Under the pieces are notes generated by a model. It was not told where the DNA came from. It worked only from the letters and a program-made list of their open reading frames with translations, and did no database searches. From Gerris lacustris (lineage: Eukaryota > Arthropoda > Insecta > Hemiptera > Gerridae), in contig OX578281.1 of the NCBI GenBank assembly GCA_951217055.1, forward strand, positions 59,770,043 through 59,834,042: a stretch of DNA of 64,000 nt. The letters are read 5' to 3'. Each line of letters opens with the position of its first letter. Positions within the stretch are counted from its first letter, which is position 1. Shown piece after piece: positions 32,666 through 43,774 of this stretch. The translations under genes were made by a program, and so were the position numbers.

Positions 32666-34062
32666 CATTTCGCTTCTTAGTCGCCTTCTCTACTGAGTAT
32701 CTAATTACTTGATATTTCGTTGTCATTTGTTTCACTGAATGTGACTCTTTCACTCTTCAAGCTCAAATTTTTACTATAATTTTATTTAATATTTTATGAT
32801 TTTACGTTTGTTCTTGAACTATATTTAATATTTTTGCATCAGATTCGTATTTCGTAATAATGCAGAAAAAAAATAAATATAGGCAACAATGATTTACATT
32901 AGTAAAAATATGAATTCTATTTAGGCAAAATAAAGGTTTGTCCTTCGTCCTTCGTCCTTGGTCCTTAAGTTGTAAAGTATTTAAAGGCTCCTGATTTGAC
33001 ACAGTTTCACTTTACTAGACCAAGACCTTGGCACTTACACACAAACACAAAGGCACCAAGTCTACTTACTACACTTACAGAGGACCTATATACAAGACTT
33101 GACCATAATACACACTTACACATTGACTTAAATTGAAAGTAAAACCCCAGTGACCCATATATTGCACTGTTCGGATTCCCCTGCACCCAGGTCCGTCAGA
33201 CTGACTGTATGGTCAGAACAATGGGTACAAACTTTCATGGAGGTGGAGTAATAAAACTGACCTTTTTACAACAAATAATTTCTCCTTCAGTATAAAAACT
33301 TTACACTCTCATTCTGCTCATTATTTATCTCCTTTTTTCTTCTTCATTTGTTGAATCGTTTTGAAAAATATAGTACAATAGTTAACTAAGAAGACTCTAG
33401 TTCAAAGTGAATTAGACACACAACCTCGATATTGACCCAGAAATTGTCAAGTTTGTGTTTATTTCGTTTTACTTTAATATGGGTATACTCAAAACACACC
33501 AATTTTTTTTTTTACTTTACAAGCCATGAAAATTAAGAATTTCGAGGGGGCGAAAAAATGAAAACAAACATGTCTCGGTTTAATTTCCATTTCTGTCAAA
33601 TTAAAACTTCTTTCATTTATTTATATACTTTCTCTTGTATAAAAATAAAAGGAGAAAAGGGAATGGAATAATTCTAAAAAGTGAAATGCTTATCATCCAA
33701 ATCATAGGTTTCCAAACTTTTTTACAGCCCCCCCCCCCCGGTCAAGAATTGGTTTCGCTCCAACACGGTTCGAGAAATAGGCAAAACCAAGGCCACAATA
33801 GATAAAGAAAAAAATTGATAAAAGTTTATCGAGTGTGGCCTTGGCAAAACCCTCCTCACCTGTAGTTTGAAAGACCGTCTTTGTTTTCATTTAAGCTCCT
33901 AAAGTTGATTTACAATATTTTTTAAAGTATTAAAACATTGAAGTAATCGAACCATTGACTATTTACTTTTCTTTAGTTAGAGTTTCTATTTACTCCGGAG
34001 GAGCTCAGGGCATCAACAAAGCTCTTTCCACCGGACTCTCTTAACAGCCTTGGTTTAGTTTC
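32666..34062. other. Intergenic, with a small possible MITE
   Basis: GTCCTTCGTCCTTGGTCCTT is repeated near 32938. Between about 33705 and 33875, AGGTTTCCAAAC and GTTTGAAAGACC face each other around an inner GGCCACAATAGATAAAG / TTTATCGAGTGTGGCC hairpin and a C-run, which resembles a small hAT-like MITE but lacks a duplication. Confidence 0.4.
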
Positions 34063-34418
34063 AGGTCTTGCGTTGTCTCTAATCTTATCTATAATGGTCC
34101 TTCTTCAGGTCTTCCCTTTTCTCTAATCTCATCCATTATGTTCTTTCTCCAGGTCTTGCCTTTTTTCTAATCTCATCCATAATGTTCTTTCTCCAGGTCT
34201 TGCCTTTTCTCTAATCTCATCCATAATGGTCCTTCTTCAGGTCTTCCCTTTTCTCTAATCTCATCCATAATGTTCTTTCTCCAGGTCTTCCCTTTTCTCT
34301 AATCTCATCCATAATGTTCTTTCTCTATGTCTTGCCTTTTTTATAATCTCATCCATAATGTTCTTTCTCCAGGTCTTGCCTTTTCTCTAATCTCATTCAT
34401 ATTAGTCCTACTCCAGGT
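34063..34418. repeat. 44-bp minisatellite, about eight units
   Basis: Unit: GGTCTTGCCTTTTCTCTAAT, CTCATCCATAATGTTCTTTC, TCCA. Variants alternate TTGCC/TTCCC and GTTCTTTC/GGTCCTTC. Confidence 0.93.
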
Positions 34419-34599
34419 CCGTAGAGGTCTCGCTCTCGGCTTCTTCCCCTATTCCAGTCAAAGCCTCTTCTGGACACATTATCCTCATGTTTTCTCAGTG
34501 TATGCCCCAATTAATAGGAGTGAGATAAATAGTGATAATAAATGTAAAATACTAAAATAAATATCGCTTACATTTTTGCTTGCGAGCTTCAAAGAGCGG

Positions 34600-34745
34600 G
34601 AAGAGCAAACATTTTTTAGGTCTGTCTGTCGGTCTATCACTCAATTTTTGCGCACCAACATATCTTAAAAACTACTCATCTGATTTTATTGAAATTTGCT
34701 TGGTATAGGTATAGGTCATAATGAGCCCGTTGTTGATCATTATTT
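34600..34745 (+). repeat. Family A fragment
   Basis: GTCTGTCTGTCGGTCTATCA, CACCAACATATCTTAAAAAC and GCCCGTTGTTGATCATT are family A blocks. It lies directly before the complete copy at 34768 in the same direction. Confidence 0.7.
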
Positions 34746-34767
34746 TTTTTACCTTTCTTAATTACTT

Positions 34768-35337
34768 TTGCTTCCGAGCTTACCATAGGTAAAACGGATG
34801 TGATAAAATGATGCGGTAAGCTATGTGATCATAATATTATGTCTCTGGTTTCAATAATTGTAAGACAGATATCCGTTTTAGCCATCAGGAAACATTTTTG
34901 GTCCCGTATCTATCTGTCGGTCTGTCACTAAATTTTTGCGAACCAATTTTAATGAAATTTGTATGGTAGGTCATAATTAGCCCATTGTTGGTCCCATATA
35001 AGTTTTTTGCGCAAATTTGTTTCTCATCTACATGCGCACTTACATATAATTATTTACACCTATGTCACTTTTGTGATATGTGTACTTTTGTACACATCTG
35101 ATTTTTATTAAATTTGGTTGGTTGTCGTAAGAAGACCGCAGATAGCACCAATCTAGGTTCAACCGTCTGCGCTTGTTAAGTTTTGCTAAATTGATAGTGT
35201 TCATGGAAAAAATCAAAACAATTTGAGGGGGAAAATGAAGTATATTTGACAATAATAGGTTTTAAAAGCACAAAATCAATGGAGTTTACGAAATTGAACG
35301 CGAGGAAGCTGGGTGTCACACTAACTGGCAGACTATT
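34768..35337 (+). mobile_element. Family A, complete copy with 14-bp duplication
   Basis: Starts TTGCTTCCGAGCTTACCATA and ends CACACTAACTGGCAGACTAT. An exact 14-bp direct repeat, TTTCTTAATTACTT, flanks it (34754-34767, 35338-35351). There are no inverted termini. A long, AT-rich duplication of this kind is typical of target-primed insertion by LINE machinery, so I read the family as SINE-like. No poly(A) tail; the consensus 3' end is TCTATTTTT. Confidence 0.8.
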
Positions 35338-35351
35338 TTTCTTAATTACTT

Positions 35352-35925
35352 AATTTGTAAACAAATGGTTGCTAGAATTAGTAAAATGTGCGTATTAATT
35401 AAACAGAAATGTTTACCGTAACATACATGTATTATATATTATAATTAGAGTAAGATATTACAATACTGTTACTTCTTTATGAGTCTAACGTTATTTGACT
35501 TCTAATGGAATTGCTGATGTATAACTTAATGTATTCTAGATTCTGTGGAGTTCCACTGAGGGTCACTATTGTAACTGATGGTAAACGTTGGTTATAAACA
35601 AACAAAGTTTAGTTTTAAAGAAACAAAGTTTGGTTATAAAGTTTGTTATATACAAACAAACTTTGTTTTGTTGTTTTGAGCAAATATATTTTATAATTAC
35701 ATTATATTTTAATATATGTACCTACTATCGAGAAAATCAGCGGGATATTTTACTGAACCGCTATGTCTCAATGAAGGCCAGCTAGGCAATCCAGGGCGAT
35801 CCCTATGGCAGGAAGCTGTACCCGTTTAAATTGATACTCTATCTGAATCCTGCTAGGCTCAAAGAAAATGTTATATAAACAGATTTCAATAATTATATCC
35901 AACAGATTTTTATCAAACCAATTTT
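35352..35925. other. Intergenic, no gene recognised
   Basis: 35580-35680 has an ACAAAGTTT(A/G)GTT-type near-repeat and an inverted AACAAACTTTG / CAAAGTTTG pair. No gene. Confidence 0.4.
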
Positions 35926-35929
35926 AAAA

Positions 35930-36035
35930 AAACTTCAATATATAAAAGGACAAATCTCTGTACAAAGGATCTCGCCAAAACTGAATCTAAACCGTGCCAT
36001 CGATATGCCTCCGTGTAGGGGACGGTGAGACAAAA
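35930..36035 (+). repeat. Family C fragment
   Basis: TATAAAAGGACAAATCTCTG at 35941 and CCGTGCCATCGATATGCC match 2557 and 8587. The rest of the family is not recognisable here. Confidence 0.65.
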
Positions 36036-36189
36036 AAAAATTAGCTTATGATCGAAGGGGTTTGTTAGGTTTCTGACCTTCATTTCGAGTGTCATGGGCC
36101 CTCGGTCCCTGGTTCTTTTAATAACAGTGGAGGCCTTTTCGAATACCTCCTCCTATGTAAACCCACCGAGAATAAAAGTACAAATTCAG

Positions 36190-36630
36190 CAATATTTAAT
36201 GTGAGCAGGAGAATTTAAATTTAAAGAGTGCAGAGGGTTGAAATTAATCTGGGGCAATCTGCGAGCTTCTTACATCCAAATTTCTTAAATGTCAGAACTT
36301 TTTAAGATAAAGGTGTAAATAAATGTACGTTTGTGCGCATGTAAAAGAGAAACAAATGGGCGCAGAAGGTTGAAACTTATATCGGACATCGGATCAACAA
36401 GAGGCTAATTATGACCAATCATCCAAATTTAATTAAAATCGGACGAGTAGCTTTTAAGATATGTTGGTGTGCAAACGTTGAGTGACAGACAGACAGACAC
36501 GAGACCAAAAATTTTCCCTGATGTCTGAAGAATTTCTGTCTGGAAATTTTTAAATTCTCAGACATTTTATTTTTCGATATTCAGAACGATCACATCGCTT
36601 CCGTAACCTTTAGTAAGCTTGGACGCAATT
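36190..36630 (-). repeat. Family A copy
   Basis: AAAGAGTGCAGAGGGTTGAA, GTAAAAGAGAAACAAATGGG, GACAGACAGACAGACACGAG, then GATCACATCGCTTCCGTAAC at its 5' end on the minus strand. Confidence 0.75.
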
Positions 36631-36669
36631 TGATTTTTAAACGGAATAAAATATCTTTTTTCCGTGGTA

Positions 36670-37131
36670 GGCTGTGAAATAGTAACTTTAGAGCCTAAAA
36701 GACATAGCTAAAATCCATTTTTTCATTACGTGGACTTAAAAAATCTTTTCATTACTCCTAGCTGTAAAGAAAAAATCTTTTACGTCCTAGGAACTAAAAG
36801 ATTTTTTATGTCCGGCGGGTAGTTGTCAAAACTTCCGTTAGTACCGCTGCAGTCTTTGTAGAAATGCTTCTAGTACGATTAAAATCCGCTAGATGTCAAT
36901 GCGTTTTATTTATCTTTTCTTATAGTGTAACCTCTTTTTAAGGTTTCTTTTTTTAAGTCTTAAGTATGTACTAATATTTGTTATTATTATATATTGATTA
37001 GTGATTAATATTTAATGATTTTTCATTGTCTGCTACCTCGGAAAAAATAGCACCTTGGCAATATTTACTGTCTCGCTTCGCTCGACAGTAAATGTAATTG
37101 CCGCGGTAAAGAAAAAACTCACTTCACAGCC
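36670..37131. mobile_element. Possible TA-flanked MITE
   Basis: GGCTGTGAA(A/G)T at the left and its inverse ACTTCACAGCC at the right, each bordered by TA. An internal hairpin-like CGACAGTAAAT / ATTTACTGTC pair surrounds TCGCTTCGC. The inverted termini are short and imperfect beyond ten bases. Confidence 0.5.
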
Positions 37132-37319
37132 TAGTAACATAATATACTATTTTTGTAAAAACTCAGATCAAGAGAAAAAAATAAAGATCATTTTTAGGTG
37201 AGATTTAGCTGGACCTGTTCTGTCAAACGTGAGACGGTACGATGACATTTTCTTGGAGAAAGTTAGCGTTGAAAATTGGAAGTTTTATAGCTCCAAGTCT
37301 GATAGAGTGAGAGTTAGGA

Positions 37320-37560
37320 GATGCTTGTCAACCCCTTGCTACGTAGTTAGATTTATAACTGTAATGTTGTCATATATCTAGACTAACCTCAGTCCGCTAG
37401 ACTAATACAATGCTTATATACTTAGAATAACAACCCTCAACCCGTTACCCTGCAATATAGTTCACTGCCAACCTTACTGTACAAGGCTAACATAACTGCA
37501 CATCACACAAACATAAATATTACTCTAAACTATATAGCAGTACTGTTACTTTCAAACAGT
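37320..37560 (-). repeat. Family F, copy 2
   Basis: Same blocks as 29935-30165. It has an extra TATTACTCTAAACTATATAG before GTACTGTTACTTTCAAACA. Confidence 0.7.
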
Positions 37561-39216
37561 ACATATCATGACAGAAGCCCTTAGTGAACCTGAACCAACC
37601 CTTTACCGTCGTTAAAACTTACCCTTTTTCTACAAAGAAAATAATAAAAAGTCAAAGTAACGTTTCACTTTTACCATAAAAGAATGTTTTTCTTGAAGAA
37701 AACAAAAGTATACCATAAGTCCGTTAGTTGCAACCCTTTCATACTGTGATTACGGTTTATTCTATACGAGTGTTTGTATACTTACCTTCGTTTGTGTTTT
37801 GCTTTTCAAACTGAAAATAAATCACTTCTAAACTTTACATGTTTCTATTGAATTTAATGTGAGTATGGAATACGTTAATCATTAAAATTACGCACAAGTT
37901 AACAATTTAGATAAAAACTAGGCATCGCGTGGCTCTATCATCGAAGCGAGCGTAATGGAATAAATCTTAGATAGTTAATCTTGATGAGTTGATAATTAAA
38001 GAATATGCTAGTAATTTAGAGTGTTTACAGTGGAGGAGACGGGTTATTTTCCTATTCCTTACTCAACACTATTCTACACGTCCCGGCCATTCCACTTCAA
38101 TTATTATAAAATGTATCACTTTGCTACACAAAAATTACTGCTGTATCAAGTTGAAATTTTACATGCCTATTTCAATTGTGCGTTAGACGATGTGTATGAA
38201 GTTTTAATAAAATCGTTACGTTAGAACGTAAAATATCGGTAAAAAGTTGTTCTCTAATTTAAAATTAAGGTCCGCTTTAATAGTTTTAACAAACTTTATT
38301 ACTTCATAGCGGTGTTGCTGTTGGTTTTACTAAAAACATTTATTGGTTAGAAGTAAAAAAATAGATAAAGTTAGAATTTTTTCATACATGATGATTTAGC
38401 GTGCTTGTTTATGGCCACAGAGAGAGTTCATTTAAAATTTAAACGTGAATGAATTGCTGTTTATGAAATTAATAAGGAGAATGCCACTACTTTTCAATCA
38501 GTTAACAAAGTATAGGGAACAGGAAACGTTTCTTCCAAGATTTTAGAATGGAAATGGAGACAATCTACTAACATTTTTTTAAAAAAGAAAATAAGCTTAA
38601 CACTTTCGTGATAAGGATTCTTTACTCATTTCATTAATATTTAAAAAAATGGAAGTTAAGAAAAACAAACATGAAGTAGTTGCATAAAATCAAGAAAAAG
38701 GTTTTATAAACAACTACAAACATCAAAAACCCGTAGTTTGTAGTTACAGTACAGTCCACATGCGCGCTGATAGCAATCAGAATCTGAAACAAGAATGATC
38801 TAAACATTGCGGTAAAGTCTGAGACTCCAAACACTGAAAGCGCAACCAGTTGCCTGCTTCCACTATGGCCACCCTGCTTTTTACTACACTGTTTAATTCT
38901 CGCTCTGGTACTTGCTTTCTGAGTCTGGACTTGATTCGGAACTAGCATGCACTCTGTCTGTATCCGTAGACCTATAGATATAAACAAGTACTAACCTGGC
39001 ACTTAAGTTACAAGTAACTTATATCATGAGCTACTCCCTTGTGGATCTCTGTAAATGAATTCGATACCAAAATGCCATCTCCTTTAGAACTTAGATTTAT
39101 TATGCATTCATCTTCACCAAAATTGTATTTCTCTGGTTTTAATATTTGCTGTTTGTTGTTCACTTCCATAATTATTATTAATTTATACAATTTATTAAAT
39201 ACTAATTAGTAATTAG
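37561..39216. other. Intergenic, no gene recognised
   Basis: The frames at 37989-38224 overlap in two registers, and the 117-residue minus frame at 38634-38987 has a hydrophobic C-terminal run but no recognised domain or start context. A 60-residue minus frame at 39008-39190 is also unplaced. Confidence 0.35.
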
Positions 39217-40374
39217 TTATAGTCCAGGAGATAGCGTGCAAAGTGTCTGACTAACATCAAGCTAGAGTTTTGTATACAATTTAATCTTTTGGGGCCTTTA
39301 AAGAATATAATATGACCGACTAAGTTCATTTGCGGGACATAGCTTGGCAATAGACATTTAAAAAGAACAAACCGGTGGAGAGCGGCCATGTCCCCGTCCA
39401 TTATGATGAAATTAGTTAGTTGTCCGAAAATCAAGTTCATGTCAGTTGATTGGTTAGTTAGTCAAATATTACTCCAACTCAAAGGGCTCACCTTTTAGCA
39501 AAACATAGCAGTCAAAGTATATTAATGTTTGTTTGTCAGTGTTATTAACTTGTTTGTTACATTAAATCTTGTTATATATTCTAATTCTAACGTCACTTAT
39601 TCATAGTAGTCAGTAGTCATCGTTGTTGAATATCTAAATTTATCCTTTTTTTTATAGAATTTAGCCACCAAAATTCCTCCATATGAAGCTGGAAATATAT
39701 TGATTTATCGGCTAATACAAACAATAAAACTAGCAACTGATTACGCTTAATAATATGATGCGTAGGGTAGATACGGAGGCGCGTGGGCAGCAGCCGGTGA
39801 CAGCAGGTGTCCTAAGGCGAGTTCAACAGGGTTCCAATCGAGCTAACTGCATAATAACAGTGAATTCTTGAAATAAATGCTGCATAATATAATCCTGATT
39901 TATAAGAAGGCTTTGGAAACTATTAAGGCACTTCATTTAATCGCTTGGCCTATACATGATAATAGGAAACCTAGTCACTGATTCCTAGTATGAGCCCCAG
40001 GCAAAGTGCGGGATGAAGGGTAGTCCAAAATATATCCTAAAACTGTGTTTCTACTAGATAATTGGACATTAGAGGGTGGACATCGGATCATCCATAAGGT
40101 GTCCAGAAGAAAACTTTCTACCGCATCCACAGATTGTGCCACAAAAGACTAAGTGATCCAAAGATGTGCCAAAAGACCAAGTGATCCACAGGATTTGCTA
40201 AATGACCAAGTGATCCACAGGATATGCCAAAAGACCAAGTGATCGATCCCATGGTTTGTGGATAGTGTATAGATATAGACTAAGTCGTGCTACTTAGGTA
40301 CAGATAAAGTTTGCGCAGCCACCATGTTTAAAACATATCTTCCATAAGTCCTTCTCTTTGTCCATGGCACGTAG

Positions 40375-40640
40375 TGTTTGAAAGTAACAGTAATGCTATT
40401 TATGTTTGTGTGATGTGCAGTTATGTTAGCCTTGTACAGTAAGGTTGGCAGTGAACTATATTGCAGGGTAACGGGTTGAGGGTAGTTATTCTAAGTACCT
40501 GCTACACAAGTATTGTATTAGTCTAGCGGACTGAGGTTAGTATAGATATTATAACAACAGTACAGTTATAAATCTAAAATAAACAGCAAGGGGTTGGCAG
40601 GGATCCGTTATGATCTCTTCACTCACACTCTTATCAGATA
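40375..40640 (+). repeat. Family F, copy 3
   Basis: Opposite orientation to copies 1 and 2: TGTTTGAAAGTAACAGTAAT, GTACAGTAAGGTTGGCAGTG, ending AACAGCAAGGGGTTGGCAG. It lies inside the 39220-41882 element. Confidence 0.7.
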
Positions 40641-40744
40641 TAGAGACGTAAAAGTTTGACATTGACATTACTAAAATACTAACTTTCTCCTTACAAGATG
40701 CTGTACACATCTCTCGAGCTGCAACAATTATATATTCCTAAAAT

Positions 40745-41525
40745 AAACAGACTGCCAATTGGTGTGGCACATAGCTTCCTCGCATCCTATCACGTACATT
40801 ATTGATTTTATGCTTTTACGAACTATTATTGCCTTATTTGTTCCCAAATTTCTAGTATTAGTATTTTATTTCTAGTATTTTAAGTTTCTATTATTTGTTA
40901 TTTGTTTAATTGTTTCCCCCTTCTTTTTTTTATCTGTCAAAATTGTTTTGATTTTTTTTTACATGAATTAAAGTATCAATTTAACAATAGTTAAAGAGCG
41001 CAGACAGTTCAAATTAATGTTGGGCTATCTACGGGTTACTTTCGATAAACTATAAAAGTTTCATTTAAATAAAATAATTACTTTGGAAGCTATGGGTGTA
41101 CATAAATGTATCTTTATACACATGAGGAAGAGAATCAAATAAGCGCAGAAGGCTGAAACTTATCAAAGGAACCAACAATGAGCTAATTATGACCTACCGT
41201 ACAAATTTCAATAAAATCACACGTGTAGTTTTTAAAATTGAGTGACAGACAGACTGACAGACCGAAAGACTCACAGACCGATAGACAGACAGACCGACAG
41301 ACAGACACGGAACCAAAAATTTTCCCTTACCTCTGAAACGAATTTCTGTCTTGGAATTTATGAAACACATATAAATAGAAATAACAAAATTAATAAATGA
41401 CAATAATAAATGACAAATAATTAATATATTATTATTATTATTTTAATTAATTTTTGTATAGAAATAACATAATTTGTGTTCTTCAAAACGATCACATTTC
41501 CGTTACCCTTTGGTAAGCTCAGACG
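40745..41525 (-). repeat. Family A copy, full span
   Basis: From AGACTGCCAATTGGTGTGGC (inverse of the 3' end) to CATTTCCGTTACCCTTTGGT (5' end). It contains a GACAGACAGACTGACAGACC microsatellite. Confidence 0.75.
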
Positions 41526-41934
41526 CAAAAACTCTTAAAATCCTTTTTTTAAAACGTAAAAAATCATGCCCAAAACATCTAATTAATTAATTATTAATAT
41601 TTAATGCGAAAAGGAGGTTTTGATTTTTAGGAGAATGACTTATTTGTAAATACTATCATCAACTTTATTTTTGGTCTACTAAGTTCGTACTCTAGCCGCT
41701 CTCCACGTTGTTTTCTTTTAAATGCATATTGTCAAGCTATGTCCCGCAGACGAACTTAGCCGACCACATATTCTTAAAAGGCACTTAAAGATTAACTTTA
41801 TAAAGATAAAAAAAAGATTTAAAGATCAAAATTCTAGCATAATGTTAGTCAGGCACTTTTTTGCATGCTATCTCCTGGACTATTAATACTTATGTTTCAT
41901 TTGATATTATCTAATAATAATAGCTAAAAACGAA

Positions 41935-42075
41935 AAGGAGCTTCGATTCTCCACGGTGGAGGAGTTTTTTTTTGGTAAAATTTTATAAAAAGTTCAATAA
42001 TAATTAATTTTAACATCTATAACTAATTAAATGGAAAACATTAGAGTAAATTATGCACTCGTATACGAAAATGTT
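41935..42075 (+). repeat. Family D fragment
   Basis: TGGAGGAGTTTTTTTTTGGT, AAAAGTTCAATAATAATTAA and ATGGAAAACATTAGAGTAA are degraded forms of the D 3' block. Confidence 0.5.
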
Positions 42076-42794
42076 TAGTAGAAGTCGTGCTATATAAAAT
42101 GTAATACATATAAATAGTGCGGGTTTAGTATAACATTGTATATTAAAGGCATTTTACTTCGATGGCTTTTGACTGTAGTAGACTCTGGAAGGGACACGCG
42201 ATTCAAAAGGGACCTTTTAAAAAGTCGTAAAGCATGCGCATCTGTTCTCACTGGTCCTAATAGCTGCCATTTAGGTCACGTCTACAGGCGCCTCTATGTC
42301 ACGAGTCTATCTCCTTTTAACACCCCGCACAAATTATTAGAGTAAAGATTTTTCAAACAAATTATTATAAGTAGAGTATTTGAACCGTGCGCCTTGTACC
42401 TCAAGGCTCATAACTTGAGCACAATCTATTCCAATTTTTTTTATCTCATAATTCGTTCAAAGCATGCTTTCCCTGTTTAAAAAAGCACTAAATCGTTATG
42501 AAACTTTGCAGACTATGTGAAATAATTTACAAATAAACACCCTTTTTTTAGGCGTAAAGACTAAATTTTAATATGGGGGATAAAATCGTCCGATATGTGA
42601 ACAAAACCTTTACACATAGATAACTACTAATTTGTCCATAGTAAATTGTCCAGTATTTCAATTTGTTTGTTAAATTTAATTATTATTGAACATTCAAACC
42701 CCCTGATTTGACGCCATAATTAGTTTTTTTTAATTATCTAGGAATAGCAACTCATAATATGATTTATTTTTTATTTAAAGGGATTTTTAATTCC
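42076..42794. other. Intergenic, no gene recognised
   Basis: The 69-residue frame at 42136-42345 reads RWLLTVVDSGRDTRFKR. It is not recognised and has no splice or promoter support. Confidence 0.35.
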
Positions 42795-43237
42795 AAGCTT
42801 ACCAAAGGTAACGCAAACTATGACATCGATCTGAAAAACAAATTTTTATATATCTCAATTTCAAAAATTTCAAGACAAAAATTCGTTTCAGATATTGGGG
42901 AACATTTTTGGTCTTGTGACTATGTGTCGATCTGTCTGCCTGTCGTTCAGTTTTTCCGAACCAACATATCTTAAAAACTACTCGTCCGATTTTAATGAAA
43001 TTTTGGATGGGAGGTCATAATAAGTTCATTGTTGGTCTCATATGAATTACTTTTTGCGCCTATTGTTTTCTCTTCCGTTTATTTATATCTATTTATTTAA
43101 AAGTATACTTATCTAATTTATTAGAAATTTGAATAGTTTATCGCACGCAAGTAGCCCCAGATTAATTTTAAACACCTGCGCTCATTAGTACTTATTCTAC
43201 ATTGGAACAATATTACTAAATTGGTACTTTTTGTACT

Positions 43238-43271
<34 letters not shown>

Positions 43272-43408
43272 AAACAAAATTTGACAGTTTTAAAAGAAGG
43301 AGGAAATAATTAAATAAATTAGCCTATAATAGGGTGCAAAAGCATAACACCAATAAAGAACGTGATAGAATGCGAGGAAGCCATGAGCCACACTACTTGA
43401 CAGATATA
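42795..43408 (+). repeat. Family A copy
   Basis: CCAAGCTTACCAAAGGTAAC to GCGAGGAAGCCATGAGCCAC, ACTACTTGACAG. A poly(T) run lies at about 43241-43267. Confidence 0.75.
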
Positions 43409-43774
43409 TATCAATATCTAAAAACTATATTTTTACCGGGAAAAAGAATTTATGATAATAATTCATATTTATATGAACTACGTTGTTTAATTAAAATTGT
43501 CAAAACGGGTTTTCAGAATTATAACATTTATTTCTCATGTAATCATATTTTTACATATTATATTGTTGACCAATATAGTTTACTAGGAACTCTCACCTAT
43601 AATATATTATTTAATACACAAATTTCAATAAAACATTATATTCTTCGCACCTGTAAGGGTACATCTTACGTATTTATAATTAAATAAAAAAGGCGTCGAG
43701 TCCAACTTACTCTATAAAACATTATATGAACAAGAGAAACTATAAAATTTTAAAAAAATATTCTCTTTCAATGA

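Larger units (their letters stand above)
39220..41882. mobile_element. TAGTCC-type element with long inverted termini and 3-bp duplication (2.66 kb)
   Basis: Left TAGTCCAGGAGATAGCGTGC, AAAGTGTCTGACTAACAT; the inverse of the right end reads TAGTCCAGGAGATAGCATGC, AAAAAAGTGCCTGACTAACA. Similarity continues for about 170 bp to a GTGGAGAGCGGC block in both arms (near 39385 and 41700). TTA flanks both ends (39217-39219, 41883-41885). The interior contains a family F copy (40375-40640) and a family A copy (40745-41525) and no transposase frame. Confidence 0.75.

Noticed and set aside
33705..33875. hAT-like MITE with AGGTTTCCAAAC / GTTTGAAAGACC ends
   Set aside because: No flanking duplication and short, imperfect ends; mentioned only in the region note.
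38634..38987. 117-residue minus-strand frame with a hydrophobic tail
   Set aside because: No domain, no splice or promoter context, and AT-driven composition; likely chance.
43334..43687. 117-residue frame
   Set aside because: Its first part lies in family A repeat sequence and the rest is AT-rich low-complexity.
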